From an uncultured Rhodospirillales bacterium (GTDB taxonomy: Bacteria; Pseudomonadota; Alphaproteobacteria; Acetobacterales; Acetobacteraceae): a DNA stretch of 56,976 bases. The position numbers and the translations under genes were made by a program. The stretch covers positions 1 through 56,976 of the forward strand of contig CAIYMY010000168.1 in assembly GCA_903927465.1 (NCBI GenBank). The letters are read 5' to 3'. This document shows, one piece after another, positions 6,819-15,715 of this stretch. Below the pieces are notes generated by a model. That model did no database searches. It saw only the letters and a list, made by a program, of their open reading frames with translations, and was not told the origin of the DNA. How positions within the stretch are numbered: position 1 is the first letter of the stretch; every line of letters starts with the position of its first letter.

Positions 6819-8516
6819 CTAGCGGCGCCAGGCGGATGTGAAGCGCGCGAATAGACCGCCCACCACGAGCTGCATGAGCTTTGCCGATAGGGAAATAGCC
6901 ATGATGACACAGGCCATGGCGGCTGCAGCACTTGCTTGGCCTGCTTCATCCATATGAACAACTGCGACCGAAGCAGGCTTCGTATCCGGCCCATAGAGAA
7001 AAATCACCGCGCTGACAGTCGTCATGGCGCTGACGAAAAGAAACACCAGTATTTCGAATATGGCAGGCAGGCAGATCGGCAAGGTAACGCGGCCAAAGGT
7101 CTGCCAGATTGGCACATGCAGGCTGGCGCTCACGGCTTCGAATTCAGGATCGAGCTGCCTGATCGCCGTGACGGCCGTAAGATGCCCGACAGTATAAAAA
7201 TGGATGATCGAATTCAGCACTAAGATAGCCAGCGTACCATAAATGATGCCGAACGGATTTGCCGGGTGGTTGAAGAAGATAATGAAGGCAAGGCCAAGCA
7301 CCAGCCCTGGTACCGCCAGGGGAATCGTCGCCAGCAAGCGAAGCAGCACAGCCAGAAAACCCCTCTGGGGTCCGCGTTCAAGGCTATAGGCGATGATGAA
7401 GATAAGCGCTGCCCCCACGAAGGCCGTGATAAGACTCAGCTTGACCGAAAGCCAAACGGCCTGCCACCCCGCAGTATCGAAACGCGCGAAATCGTAATTG
7501 TCGAGCGTCAGGGAAAGATTATAGGGCCAGAACCGAATGAAGGATCCCCATACGGCCACAGCAACAATCACCATCAAGGCTAAGGCCACGGAAAGGCAGA
7601 ACAGGAAGGCAGGTAGGTCGCGTCTAAGGCGTGGCTTTGGACGATAAGCCACCGCCCGCCCTGATAATGTGGCGGTTCTTTTGCCATGCGCCCAACGATC
7701 AAGAAGAAAGGCAAGAATGGCTGGCAGCAGAAGCACAAGACCAACCACCGCCCCCATATTCAAATCCTGGCGTCCCACGACTTGCTTATAGACATCCGTT
7801 GCAAGCACGTTGAATTGCCCGCCAATGACTTTCGGAATGCCGAAATCCGTTACAACCAGCGTGAACACCACAACACTTGCGGAAACCAAACCATATAGAG
7901 CGCCCGGCAAGGTCACGGTCAGGAAAATCCGGAATCGGGAAGCCTTCAGCGCCTCCGCCGCTTCATACAGGCGGCCATCAGCAGTGGATAAGGCGACAGA
8001 CAGAAGGATGGCAGCCGCCGGGAAGCAGTAGAAAATCTGCGCGCCGATGATACCCCAGGGGCCATAGATGCTGCCCCCATCCATCATCCAACGCAGCATG
8101 CCCTGATTGCCGAAAAGGTAGATCAGCGACAAGGCCGGCAGCAATGATGGCGCCAAAATCGGCAAGAACATGATGGCGCGAAAAATCCATTTGCCCGGCA
8201 TGCAACTTCGCGTCAGGCCATAGGCGTAAGCGAAAGCAAGTGGGATAACCACGCAGGTGGTGATGAAAGCTGTCCAGACCGAATTCCAGGCCGACCGCAC
8301 CAGGCTTGGCGTGGTTACATAAATTGCAAAATTGCGTAGGCCCACAAAACTGCCGTGCTGGTCTTCAAAGGCGCGCAGCAGAAGGCTTGCCAAGGGCAGC
8401 GCCAGCGCAAGGCTTAGGAACAGAAAACCCAGCGCCTGGATGATGCGGAGCGATATCTCATCCGATGATGCCTTAGGGCGGATTACGCCGGACTGCGCCA
8501 AAAAGGGCTTACCCAT
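6819..8516 (-). CDS. 2-aminoethylphosphonate ABC transporter, fused double permease (PhnU/V type)
   Basis: A 565-residue inner-membrane protein with two consecutive permease domains, each about six helices. The first EAA-type loop is EAAEALKASRFRIFLTVTLP near residue 180; the second is EFEAVSASLHVPIWQTFGRV near residue 465. This two-domain layout is that of the putative 2-aminoethylphosphonate permeases and of iron/thiamine permeases such as ThiP and FbpB. The assignment to aminoethylphosphonate rests on the PhnS-like binding protein, the ATPase and phnX on the same strand. It overlaps the ATPase gene by eight bases. It ends 12 bases from phnE2, convergently. Confidence 0.8.
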   Translation of the reverse strand: MGKPFLAQSGVIRPKASSDEISLRIIQALGFLFLSLALALPLASLLLRAFEDQHGSFVGLRNFAIYVTTPSLVRSAWNSVWTAFITTCVVIPLAFAYAYGLTRSCMPGKWIFRAIMFLPILAPSLLPALSLIYLFGNQGMLRWMMDGGSIYGPWGIIGAQIFYCFPAAAILLSVALSTADGRLYEAAEALKASRFRIFLTVTLPGALYGLVSASVVVFTLVVTDFGIPKVIGGQFNVLATDVYKQVVGRQDLNMGAVVGLVLLLPAILAFLLDRWAHGKRTATLSGRAVAYRPKPRLRRDLPAFLFCLSVALALMVIVAVAVWGSFIRFWPYNLSLTLDNYDFARFDTAGWQAVWLSVKLSLITAFVGAALIFIIAYSLERGPQRGFLAVLLRLLATIPLAVPGLVLGLAFIIFFNHPANPFGIIYGTLAILVLNSIIHFYTVGHLTAVTAIRQLDPEFEAVSASLHVPIWQTFGRVTLPICLPAIFEILVFLFVSAMTTVSAVIFLYGPDTKPASVAVVHMDEAGQASAAAAMACVIMAISLSAKLMQLVVGGLFARFTSAWRR

Positions 8517-9639
8517 GCGCAGGGAAAATCAAAAGCCGATCAGGCCGAAAGCGGGCGGATAGTCGCGCACCAGGAAGCGCGCCCAGTTCGGTAAAGGCGG
8601 CTGGTGTAATATCTGCTTCGAAGCGCAATCCATTCGCTTCCAGGCCCAGGCGGCAGACCGGGCCAAGAAACTCATAGCCAGCCACGACAGCTTCGAAACT
8701 TCCGTCGCCATGGTCTGTGATGGGGCGGAGTTCGACATCCTCCGGGCGGATGAAAACCTCCGCCTCCTCGCCATACAGAAGGGTACTTGCTGCCTTGGCG
8801 GGCATCACAAGGCCATGGGTGGTGATGTATCCAGTTGGTGTATGCACCTTGGCCATGAAATGCGCTGAACGCCCGACAAAGCCCGCGACAAAGGCAGAAG
8901 CGGGTGCGCAGTAGATTTCTTCTGGCGTCCCGATTTGTTCAATACGACCTTGAGACATCACCACAATACGATCGGATACACTCAGTGCCTCTTCCTGGTC
9001 ATGGGTCACCATAATCGTCGTCACGCCAAGCCTTTGCTGCAAGGATCGAATTTCTTGCCGCAGGTGAAGCCGCACAATGGCATCCAGTGCTGAAAGCGGC
9101 TCATCCAGCAGCAGCAAGCCTGGTTCGGCCGCCAAGGCGCGGGCCAGCGCCACGCGTTGCTGCTGCCCACCAGAAAGCTGGGCCGGGTATTTTACTGTCT
9201 GATCTGCAAGGCCCACCAGCTGCAGCAATTCGGCTACACGCTGATGTCTTCTAGCCTTTGGCCAGGCAGCACCACGCAAACCGTAACCGATATTCTCGGC
9301 GACACTCAAATTCGGAAATAGCGCATAGGATTGGAAGACAATACCGAAATCACGCTCTGCCGGGGGAAGCGCCGTGATATCCCGCCCCGCCTGGATGATG
9401 CGCCCGACGGTAGGTGGATCAAGCCCCGCGATGGCGCGCAGCAGCGTCGTCTTGCCGCAGCCGGATGGGCCAAGAAATGAGACAAATTCGCCCGTAAGGA
9501 CGTTCAGGCTTACGCGTTCAAGCGCTACGAAGCTGCCGAATTGCTTGCCGACATCTCTGATCTTCAGAAATGGATCACCGATGCCGGTTGTGTTTCCGGC
9601 ATCGGTGCCCAAGCCATTATCAAGAGCAGCTACCATCAC
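8509..9639 (-). CDS. 2-aminoethylphosphonate ABC transporter ATP-binding protein (PhnT-like)
   Basis: A 376-residue ABC ATPase. Walker A is GPSGCGKTTLL near residue 58, the Q-loop is FQSYALFPNL, the signature is LSGGQQQRVALARALA, Walker B is LLLLDEPLSALD and the H-loop is VTHDQEEAL. The C-terminal 120 residues form a TOBE-type regulatory domain with IRPEDVEL. It would energise the fused permease whose gene overlaps its 3' end. The start at 9639 gives about 25 residues before the domain; a later start is possible. The family also serves spermidine and iron uptake, so the substrate comes from neighbours. Confidence 0.84.
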   Translation of the reverse strand: MMVAALDNGLGTDAGNTTGIGDPFLKIRDVGKQFGSFVALERVSLNVLTGEFVSFLGPSGCGKTTLLRAIAGLDPPTVGRIIQAGRDITALPPAERDFGIVFQSYALFPNLSVAENIGYGLRGAAWPKARRHQRVAELLQLVGLADQTVKYPAQLSGGQQQRVALARALAAEPGLLLLDEPLSALDAIVRLHLRQEIRSLQQRLGVTTIMVTHDQEEALSVSDRIVVMSQGRIEQIGTPEEIYCAPASAFVAGFVGRSAHFMAKVHTPTGYITTHGLVMPAKAASTLLYGEEAEVFIRPEDVELRPITDHGDGSFEAVVAGYEFLGPVCRLGLEANGLRFEADITPAAFTELGALPGARLSARFRPDRLLIFPAHG

Positions 9640-9641
9640 GC

Positions 9642-10655
9642 TTAGCGCGGCGCGGATTTGCCATCATAACGGCGCTGCCATTCGGCCAGCAGCCTTTCGC
9701 GCGCCGCTGCTATGTCCGCAAAATTCGCATTCACAAGGCGCTGAGCGAATTCAGCCGGATAGCCACGCACCGTCGGCTCAACACCCGGCAGAGCAAGCAT
9801 GGCGTAGAAGCGGCCATAGAGTTCAGCAGCAGTGCGCGAGACCGTGAAATCAGCAAGACGCTTCGCCGCTTCCAGGTTGCGGGTGCCGCGCATGATCGCA
9901 GTGGCTTCCAGGTCAAAGCCCACGCCATCGGTCGGCACAATGATGTCAATCGGCGCGCCTTGATTCTTCAGCGTGACAGATCGCATATCGAAGGAAAGGC
10001 CCACACCGAATTCACCGCGCGCGGCATTGTTGCAAGGCGCGCTGCCGGAATGGGTGTATTGCTGCACATTCTCATGCAGCCGGTCCATGAAGGCCCAGGC
10101 GCCTTGCTCACCCATATTGGCAATCCAGCCCGAAATCGTCAGGAAGCCAGTGCCCGATGAATTCGGGTTCGGCATCACAATCTGGCCACGGAAGCGCGGG
10201 TCAAGCAGGTCCTGCCAGGTAGCAGGGCGCGGCAGGTTGCGCTGCTGAGCCACCACCGTATTGAAGCAGATGGCGGAAACAAACGCATCCATGCCGGTCC
10301 AGGTCATGGGGCTGCGGCTGCTCCGCATATTTGCACGCAGCGCTTCGCCGCCCTGTGGCGAATAGGGTTCCAGCATATCCTGCGCTTCCATTTGCAGCAG
10401 GGAGAAGACCGACAAGCCCCACACCAAATCGGCGCGCGGATTGGCTTTTTCGGCGATCAGACGGGCCGTGATGACGCCCGTGGAATCGCGCACCCAGGCG
10501 ATTTCGATATCGCGCAGCGCAGCCTCAGCCGCCTGCTTGAAGGGCGCGAGCTGTTCATTTTCAAGCGCAGTATAGACAGTCAGGCGCGTGCGCTGCTGCG
10601 CCTCGGCCATGGGCGCCAAGCCAAGCAAGGCCAGGGCAAGAAGGATGAAACGCAT
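9642..10655 (-). CDS. 2-aminoethylphosphonate ABC transporter substrate-binding protein (PhnS-like)
   Basis: A 337-residue periplasmic binding protein with a clear Sec leader (MRFILLALALLGLAPMAEAQ). The mature start TRLTVYTALENEQLAPFKQA and the later VMPNPNSSGTGFLTISGWI segment match the putative aminoethylphosphonate-binding proteins, which are related to ferric-iron-type binding proteins. An excellent AGGAGG is centred about 10 bases upstream of the ATG, and a four-site PhoB box starts 44 bases upstream. First gene of a three-gene transporter operon (binding protein, ATPase, fused permease). Confidence 0.84.
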   Translation of the reverse strand: MRFILLALALLGLAPMAEAQQRTRLTVYTALENEQLAPFKQAAEAALRDIEIAWVRDSTGVITARLIAEKANPRADLVWGLSVFSLLQMEAQDMLEPYSPQGGEALRANMRSSRSPMTWTGMDAFVSAICFNTVVAQQRNLPRPATWQDLLDPRFRGQIVMPNPNSSGTGFLTISGWIANMGEQGAWAFMDRLHENVQQYTHSGSAPCNNAARGEFGVGLSFDMRSVTLKNQGAPIDIIVPTDGVGFDLEATAIMRGTRNLEAAKRLADFTVSRTAAELYGRFYAMLALPGVEPTVRGYPAEFAQRLVNANFADIAAARERLLAEWQRRYDGKSAPR

Positions 10656-10698
10656 GAATGAGCCTCCTGTTTAGATGAGTTCGGCTATCGCGCGATCA

Positions 10699-10738
10699 GC
10701 GACGGAATCATGACATATAAATGACAATTCCGTGTCAA
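10699..10738 (-). promoter_or_regulatory. PhoB box array upstream of the aminoethylphosphonate transporter
   Basis: On the minus strand four half-sites at an 11-bp period: TTGACAC (10738-10732), TTGTCAT (10727-10721), ATGTCAT (10716-10710) and CCGTCGC (10705-10699). The central pair TTGTCAT-TTAT-ATGTCAT matches the consensus 6/7 and 6/7. The array ends 43 bases before the binding-protein start codon, the same offset as in the phnD promoter. Its upstream edge overlaps the phnX stop codon, so the transporter can be transcribed separately from phnX. Confidence 0.8.
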
Positions 10739-11559
10739 TTTGCTTCCAAAAGCCCGGGCTTTTCGCCGGCTTCCAGCCGCGCTTCGATATGCTCCACCAG
10801 CCAGGGCAGTTCGGCAATGCTGTCAATCACAAGATGGGCGCCCGCGCGCAGTAAGGGTTCACTCGCCGCGCGGCGGAGCTCCGAACGTTGATCGGGCGGA
10901 AGGCGCGCAAGCTCCTCGGCTGATAGCCCTGGGTTATTGCCAGTAAGCGCTGCCCCCACCGCCCAACATCCCGCAGCGCGTGCTTCGCCAATTCCAGGCG
11001 CCGTATCATCCAGCTTAATCACGCTGCTGGCGGGCCAGATGCCCATTTGCGCCAAAGCTGACCAGATTTGCAGCGGTGCCGGACGCCCCGCAGCCAAATC
11101 GCCGGCACAGATCGTCACTTCTGGCACAAAGCCTTGCGCGGCAGCGAGCGGCATCAGCCTTTCCATGATCGGGCGCGTATAGCCGGTGGTGGACCCAACC
11201 CGAATGCCGCGCGCCTTGCACCATTGAAGGGCATCGTGCGCGCCAGGTATCAGCGCTGAATGGGCTTCCACCGCGGCCACATTCATGGGTTCGAAAACCT
11301 CGAAAATCGCATCAATGGCGGCATCATCGAAATCGCGCCCATGATTTGCCCGCCAAGCGGCCGCAACGGCAGGGGCTGTGCCCACCATGCGGATATGGTC
11401 GCGTTTCGCCATGCCCATCGGGCCGCGCGCATCGGCGATAGAAATGGTGACACCAAAATGGGCGAAGGCCTTCACAAAGGCCCCCATGGGCGCGCTACTG
11501 CCATGGTCCAACACGGTGCCCGCCCAATCCAGGATCACAGCCTTGATCTTTTGTGTCAT
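10735..11559 (-). CDS. phnX: phosphonoacetaldehyde hydrolase
   Basis: A HAD-superfamily enzyme of 274 residues that cleaves phosphonoacetaldehyde to acetaldehyde and phosphate. The nucleophile motif is ILDWAGTVLD with Asp11, preserving the DWAGT spelling specific to PhnX. GMAKRDHI supplies the Schiff-base lysine (Lys52; family position 53). STTGYTR and VIKLDDTAPGIGEA give the remaining phosphate-binding and acidic residues. It is cytoplasmic and overlaps the upstream FAD oxidase gene by four bases, so the two are coupled. No phnW transaminase gene is present nearby to supply the aldehyde. Confidence 0.93.
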   Translation of the reverse strand: MTQKIKAVILDWAGTVLDHGSSAPMGAFVKAFAHFGVTISIADARGPMGMAKRDHIRMVGTAPAVAAAWRANHGRDFDDAAIDAIFEVFEPMNVAAVEAHSALIPGAHDALQWCKARGIRVGSTTGYTRPIMERLMPLAAAQGFVPEVTICAGDLAAGRPAPLQIWSALAQMGIWPASSVIKLDDTAPGIGEARAAGCWAVGAALTGNNPGLSAEELARLPPDQRSELRRAASEPLLRAGAHLVIDSIAELPWLVEHIEARLEAGEKPGLLEAN

Positions 11560-12671
11560 GGGTTTGCTTCCATATCAGCCAATACTTCCTCAGCAAGGCC
11601 AAATCCCGTACTGGCACCGGTGCCAGAGGTTACGGAAACCAGCCGCACGCCCGGCATGGGCGCTTCGAAGAATGCATCATCGGGGCCAGAGGGATAAAGC
11701 CCGGTCCATCTTTCAACGACTTTCGGCGTAGGCAGATCAAGCACAAGCTGCGCTTCGCGGATGATCAAAGCGTCCACATCCTCGGGCTGAAACGGGTCGG
11801 GCGTTGGGCCGTAATGATGGCTGTCACCCACAATAAGCGACCCATCGGCGCTTTGCACGACAATCAGGTGAACGCCATTATCGAGTTCATCCTTTTGTTC
11901 TCGCTGCAAGCGCTGGCGCAGACGCGGGAGGGAGGCGCAATCCGCATAGCCACGATAACGATGCAGCCCAAGGTCACTCATGATCGCCGCCGGCAGGCGC
12001 CACCCAGGATCCGCCAGGCGCAGCATATGCAGCTTGCAGAGCGTGACCTGCCGACGCGCAAAGATATCAGGAAACAGCGTTGAGATATCCGGCCCAGGGC
12101 ACACCACAATGCGTGGTGCAGCAAAGCTTCCCTGCGTGGTGGTCACTTCACCTGATGAAATGCCATGCACGGCGGTCCGCCAGAAAAACCGCACATCAAG
12201 GCTTTGTTCCAGCCAGGCCGCGAGGCGTGGAATGGCCTCCCGGCTTTCGACCCGAAGTTCATGCTGGCTATGCAGCGCAGCGAGGAGATCGTGGCTGCGG
12301 AGTGGCGGGGGGATATCAGTGCCTTGCAGCAGGCGGCAGCCCTCACCCATCGGGCTTTTGAGGAATTCCTGCAAAACATTGACTGCTTCGGGACGCCTGA
12401 CCGCCATCAGCAAGCCGCGGTGGTGAACGGGAATACTGGCAAGCGGGGCGATTTCCGCCCATACGTCCCGCGCACGGCGCGCACGGCGCCAGGTGTTATG
12501 TTCGGCCTGACCGGTGACGGTGACGAAACCGAAATTGCGAATGCTGGCGCCATTGGCCTGCGCGTCACGGTCGAGCACCGCCACCTTGAGGCCTCGCCGA
12601 GCCGCATGCAGGGCATGGGCCAAGCCAATGATACCGGCGCCAATGACCAGAAGGTCAAATTTTTGTTTCAT
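11556..12671 (-). CDS. FAD-dependent oxidoreductase of phosphonate clusters (TIGR03364 type)
   Basis: A DAO-fold flavoenzyme of 371 residues. The dinucleotide-binding motif is LLVIGAGIIGLAHALHAARRG at residues 7-27, followed by the VLDRD acidic end of the second strand. The C-terminal VTSGTGASTGFGLAEEV contacts the flavin in this family. Members recur next to phnX or phnW, and published work links such flavin enzymes to oxidation of aminoethylphosphonate-type amines. Here the gene overlaps phnX and no transaminase is present. The likely role is oxidative production of phosphonoacetaldehyde from 2-aminoethylphosphonate or an N-methyl derivative. The exact substrate is inference. Confidence 0.8.
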   Translation of the reverse strand: MKQKFDLLVIGAGIIGLAHALHAARRGLKVAVLDRDAQANGASIRNFGFVTVTGQAEHNTWRRARRARDVWAEIAPLASIPVHHRGLLMAVRRPEAVNVLQEFLKSPMGEGCRLLQGTDIPPPLRSHDLLAALHSQHELRVESREAIPRLAAWLEQSLDVRFFWRTAVHGISSGEVTTTQGSFAAPRIVVCPGPDISTLFPDIFARRQVTLCKLHMLRLADPGWRLPAAIMSDLGLHRYRGYADCASLPRLRQRLQREQKDELDNGVHLIVVQSADGSLIVGDSHHYGPTPDPFQPEDVDALIIREAQLVLDLPTPKVVERWTGLYPSGPDDAFFEAPMPGVRLVSVTSGTGASTGFGLAEEVLADMEANP

Positions 12672-12842
12672 GCATCAAATCCACAGGCGAGGAGCCGCCA
12701 AGGCACTAAGCCAGAAGTGAACCTTTTAAGCACAGTATTCGGTTCGATTCATCCCGCCATCTTAACCGCGTAAGGCAGGGACTCGCATCATTTATCCAAA
12801 AACAGCAAAATTGGCCCTAACCACCAAGTGACCAAATTTCTT

Positions 12843-12880
12843 AAAAACATTGCGGCTGAGGGATAACGCTTCCCTCAGCC
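12843..12880 (-). terminator. intrinsic terminator of the phytase-like gene
   Basis: On the minus strand a perfect 10-bp stem, GGCTGAGGGA with TCCCTCAGCC, around a seven-base loop (arms 12880-12871 and 12863-12854), followed by TGTTTTTAAG. It begins 24 bases after the phytase-like stop codon and insulates the downstream FAD oxidase gene. Confidence 0.8.
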
Positions 12881-12903
12881 AATCGGTCAAGAGCGGCGCA
12901 GAA

Positions 12904-14289
12904 TTAGCGTGCGCGCAGCAATTCCGGCACATGCAACAGGATGAATTCGTTCGAATCTGCCTGGAAAAAGTGACGTCCGGCGCTGAACGGAAGATTATTG
13001 TCATTGCCGACGATGATATGATCCCCATCCACTGCCGCCACATTCTCGATCGTAAAGAAGGGGAAGGTAAAACGGTCACGCGGCGCATTGGTCGGGCGAT
13101 CACCACTCATCCGCGCACGCGCGTTGGGGTCCCGAATGGCCATCAGATCAATATGGCCGATCTTGCGCACAAAGCCGTCCGCATCGGCCTGGGCCATATC
13201 TACAAGATAGACACGCTTGAAGCGCGCGGGCAGCGGGAAACAGGGCTGCTGCGGCGTGGGGCGAACACCCTGGGCGCAAGCAAGGCCCGGGTCCCCTTCG
13301 CCATTGTCGCGTTCAATCACCAAGGCGCGGGTGGCGTCAATGAAATTGAAGTCGCCAATGGCTGTCGCACCCGCTTCAAGCCGGTAGCGCAAGGTGCGGC
13401 CGGTCCATTCCATGCGTGGCACACTGAATTCCAGGATGCGCAGGAACTGTCCTTCAGATTGATCCGAATTGGCAGCAAAAAGCGGTTGTTCCAGCAGGGC
13501 CCAAAGGGTCTGACCATCCGGCGTCAACGCCATGCCCTCATAACCACCAGACCGCCGTACCCGATAGGGCACACCGGCGGCGGGGCTCGCAGGCACTTGC
13601 AGCGCGGGGTGATCGGGGGACATCAGAACCTGACTATCCATACGCGTTTCAATCACCCGCTGCACGATGCCATTCGCCGAGACATGGACAAGGAATGGCC
13701 CAAATTCATCGCCGATCATGAAAGACCCATCAGCAAGTGGCTGAATGCTCTCAAGATCAAAATCAGAACCGGTCAAATAGCGTTGCTCCGTGCCCTCATA
13801 GGCGATGCGGAACGGGATCCGGCGAAGAGTATCGCGCAGGAATGTTGTCTGCAGCAGTGTCACCTGCCCGGTCGCCCAATCAGGCTTCACCTTATGAAAC
13901 ATCAACAACGCATCAGGGCTGTTGCGGCGATTACCAAACCCGTTATCCGTGAGCACCCAGTAATGGCCCGGCTCATTGGCCACCGGCTTAATGCCCGAAA
14001 AGCCCTGGACTGGTTGTCCAATGAAAGGAAAGGCAATACCCGTCTGCCGATTGCCGTGCATCGCACCCGTATCGCCCATCACGGCGCCAGGAATATCAAC
14101 CCGCGTATTACCAGGACCTGCAAATTTACCGGAAACCAGCGCATCCCGCGGTGCATCCGCGGGCGGCAGGACCATGGTGAAGGCAGGCAATATCGCGTGC
14201 CCAGACAAGGTCGCCTCGAAACGCTGGTCCGCAATTGCAGGCCCAGAAAGGCAGAGTACCGTGGTCAATAAAAGATGACGCAGTTTCAT
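12904..14289 (-). CDS. secreted esterase-like phytase-family protein (PF13449 type)
   Basis: A 461-residue exported protein with a Sec leader (MKLRHLLLTTVLCLSGPAIA). The mature region is a beta-propeller-like fold with FSGIKPVANEPGHYWVLTDN near residue 95, DLESIQPLADGSFMIGDEFGP near 175, and a distal ENVAAVDGDHIIVGNDNNLP. These are the hallmarks of the esterase-like activity of phytase family, often found in Pho regulons. Catalysis is poorly characterised; release of phosphate from organic esters in the periplasm is a context-based inference. A TTG at 14310 is in frame, but the ATG at 14289 gives the leader directly. A PhoB-like site lies about 40 bases upstream. Confidence 0.75.
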   Translation of the reverse strand: MKLRHLLLTTVLCLSGPAIADQRFEATLSGHAILPAFTMVLPPADAPRDALVSGKFAGPGNTRVDIPGAVMGDTGAMHGNRQTGIAFPFIGQPVQGFSGIKPVANEPGHYWVLTDNGFGNRRNSPDALLMFHKVKPDWATGQVTLLQTTFLRDTLRRIPFRIAYEGTEQRYLTGSDFDLESIQPLADGSFMIGDEFGPFLVHVSANGIVQRVIETRMDSQVLMSPDHPALQVPASPAAGVPYRVRRSGGYEGMALTPDGQTLWALLEQPLFAANSDQSEGQFLRILEFSVPRMEWTGRTLRYRLEAGATAIGDFNFIDATRALVIERDNGEGDPGLACAQGVRPTPQQPCFPLPARFKRVYLVDMAQADADGFVRKIGHIDLMAIRDPNARARMSGDRPTNAPRDRFTFPFFTIENVAAVDGDHIIVGNDNNLPFSAGRHFFQADSNEFILLHVPELLRAR

Positions 14290-14325
14290 TACTGTCGAGC
14301 CCCTGTGCAAAGAGACCGTTTTGAT

Positions 14326-14354
14326 ACCACTGGACTATGACAGGCGGACGACCG
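14326..14354 (-). promoter_or_regulatory. candidate PhoB box upstream of the phytase-like gene
   Basis: Minus-strand CGGTCGT (14354-14348), spacer CCGC, CTGTCAT (14343-14337), spacer AGTC, CAGTGGT (14332-14326). The middle half-site is a perfect match; the flanking ones match 5/7 and 4/7. It ends 36 bases before the start codon (47 from the perfect half-site), similar to the strong boxes. Confidence 0.5.
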
Positions 14355-14497
14355 AATGATTGCAGCGCGATGAAAGCAATGATGGAACCTACAGACCCGT
14401 GATGTTCCCAGCCTCTCGATGCGCACAATGCGCTTTTTTGTAGATGACGATATTTGCTCGCTTCGCGAATAGGGCTAGCTGACGCGGCTTCTTCAAA

Positions 14498-14526
14498 GTG
14501 TCATGATATCGCAATGCGACTGCCAT
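14498..14526 (+). promoter_or_regulatory. candidate PhoB half-sites upstream of the Ugp-like operon
   Basis: GTGTCAT (14498-14504) and CTGCCAT (14520-14526), each 6/7, lie exactly two 11-bp periods apart. The middle register, TCGCAAT, is poor (3/7). The last site ends 46 bases before the ATPase start codon, the same offset as the strong boxes. The evidence is suggestive only. Confidence 0.4.
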
Positions 14527-14572
14527 CTTGGGCGCATATCCAACGCAGCGTCGTCAAACGGGGTGTTGCGGC

Positions 14573-15715
14573 GTGACCGGCATTAGTATCGATTGCATTT
14601 CTCGTAATTTCGGGTCTGTAAAGGCCCTCGATAATGTTTCCTTGTCTATTGCACTGGGAGAATTTGTGGCGCTTGTTGGCCCTTCTGGCTGCGGCAAAAC
14701 CACCCTGATGCGGATTGTGGCAGGCATCGAAATAGCGGACTCAGGAAATATCACCATTGGTTCACGCAACGTGACCCGACTGCGTTCTGCGGAGCGTAAT
14801 GTCGCGATGGTATTTCAGAATTATGCTCTATATCCTCACCTCACCGTGCGGGAAAACATTGCTGTTCCGCTAGCGATGCGTCGCCTTTCCACATGGCAAC
14901 GCCTCCCTCTCATTGGTGGCATTATACCAGGCTCTTCAGGCAAGCGCGCCTCAATTGAAACGGATGTAATCCAGGCAGCGGAATCGCTTGGCCTCGGCAC
15001 TCTCTTGGACAGGCGGCCTGGGCAGCTTTCAGGCGGCCAGCGTCAACGTGTTGCATTGGCACGTGCCATTGTTCGCCATCCCGCTGCTTTCCTTATGGAT
15101 GAGCCGCTTTCCAATCTTGATGCGGCCCTTCGCGTTCAGACAAGGCGCGAAATTGTGGATATCCATCGTCGCGTGGGCGCTGCGACCCTATACGTTACAC
15201 ACGACCAATCTGAAGCCCTCACCATGGCCGATCGTGTTGCTGTGATGCAGGCTGGAAAAATTCTACAGGTAGCTTCACCGGAAGCCATCTATCATGATCC
15301 CCAAGACCTACGCGTCGCAACTTTCATCGGTAGCCCGCGTATCAATACTCTCTCGGCGCAAGCTGATAGCGCAGGGCGCGTTCATGTCTCTGATGCACCA
15401 ACAGGCTTGCACGCCGAACCTGGCTCTCTAATCCTGGCAGTTCGACCGGAAGACTTGCGGCTTTCCCCTAATGGCATTCCCTGCGTTGTTGAGGGAATCG
15501 AATTTCTTGGTGAAAGTCTCCTTTTGCATGTACGCCAAAGCTCAAGTGGCGAGCCTCTGGTGATGCGGCTTCCGCCTGAACTATCGCGACCAGCACCAGG
15601 CACTGACATTTTCTTGGCCTTCGACCCAAAACGTGCCCTGCTTTTTCACACTGACGGAAGGCGCATGCCGTCACGCGGCCATATAGGCCATGCCCAGGAA
15701 TTGGCACTTGTCTAG
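14573..15715 (+). CDS. CUT1-type ABC transporter ATP-binding protein (UgpC/MalK-like)
   Basis: An ABC ATPase of about 380 residues. Walker A is GPSGCGKTTLM near residue 35, the Q-loop is FQNYALYPHL, the signature is LSGGQRQRVALARAIV, Walker B is AFLMDEPLSNLD and the H-loop is VTHDQSEAL. It ends in the MalK/UgpC-type regulatory domain with VRPEDLRL. The GTG at 14573 (GVTGISIDC region) is preferred over an upstream in-frame start because it places the first strand at the usual position. It would power the two permeases that follow. An unusual insertion of about 15 residues (LSTWQRLPLIGGIIPGSSG) sits between the Q-loop and the signature. Confidence 0.82.
   Translation: MTGISIDCISRNFGSVKALDNVSLSIALGEFVALVGPSGCGKTTLMRIVAGIEIADSGNITIGSRNVTRLRSAERNVAMVFQNYALYPHLTVRENIAVPLAMRRLSTWQRLPLIGGIIPGSSGKRASIETDVIQAAESLGLGTLLDRRPGQLSGGQRQRVALARAIVRHPAAFLMDEPLSNLDAALRVQTRREIVDIHRRVGAATLYVTHDQSEALTMADRVAVMQAGKILQVASPEAIYHDPQDLRVATFIGSPRINTLSAQADSAGRVHVSDAPTGLHAEPGSLILAVRPEDLRLSPNGIPCVVEGIEFLGESLLLHVRQSSSGEPLVMRLPPELSRPAPGTDIFLAFDPKRALLFHTDGRRMPSRGHIGHAQELALV

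Noticed and set aside
12850-14271. 473-codon plus-strand open frame opposite the phytase-like gene
   Set aside because: The minus frame has a leader, conserved family motifs and a terminator. The plus frame is Arg/His/Gln rich without motifs, as expected for an antisense shadow in GC-rich DNA.
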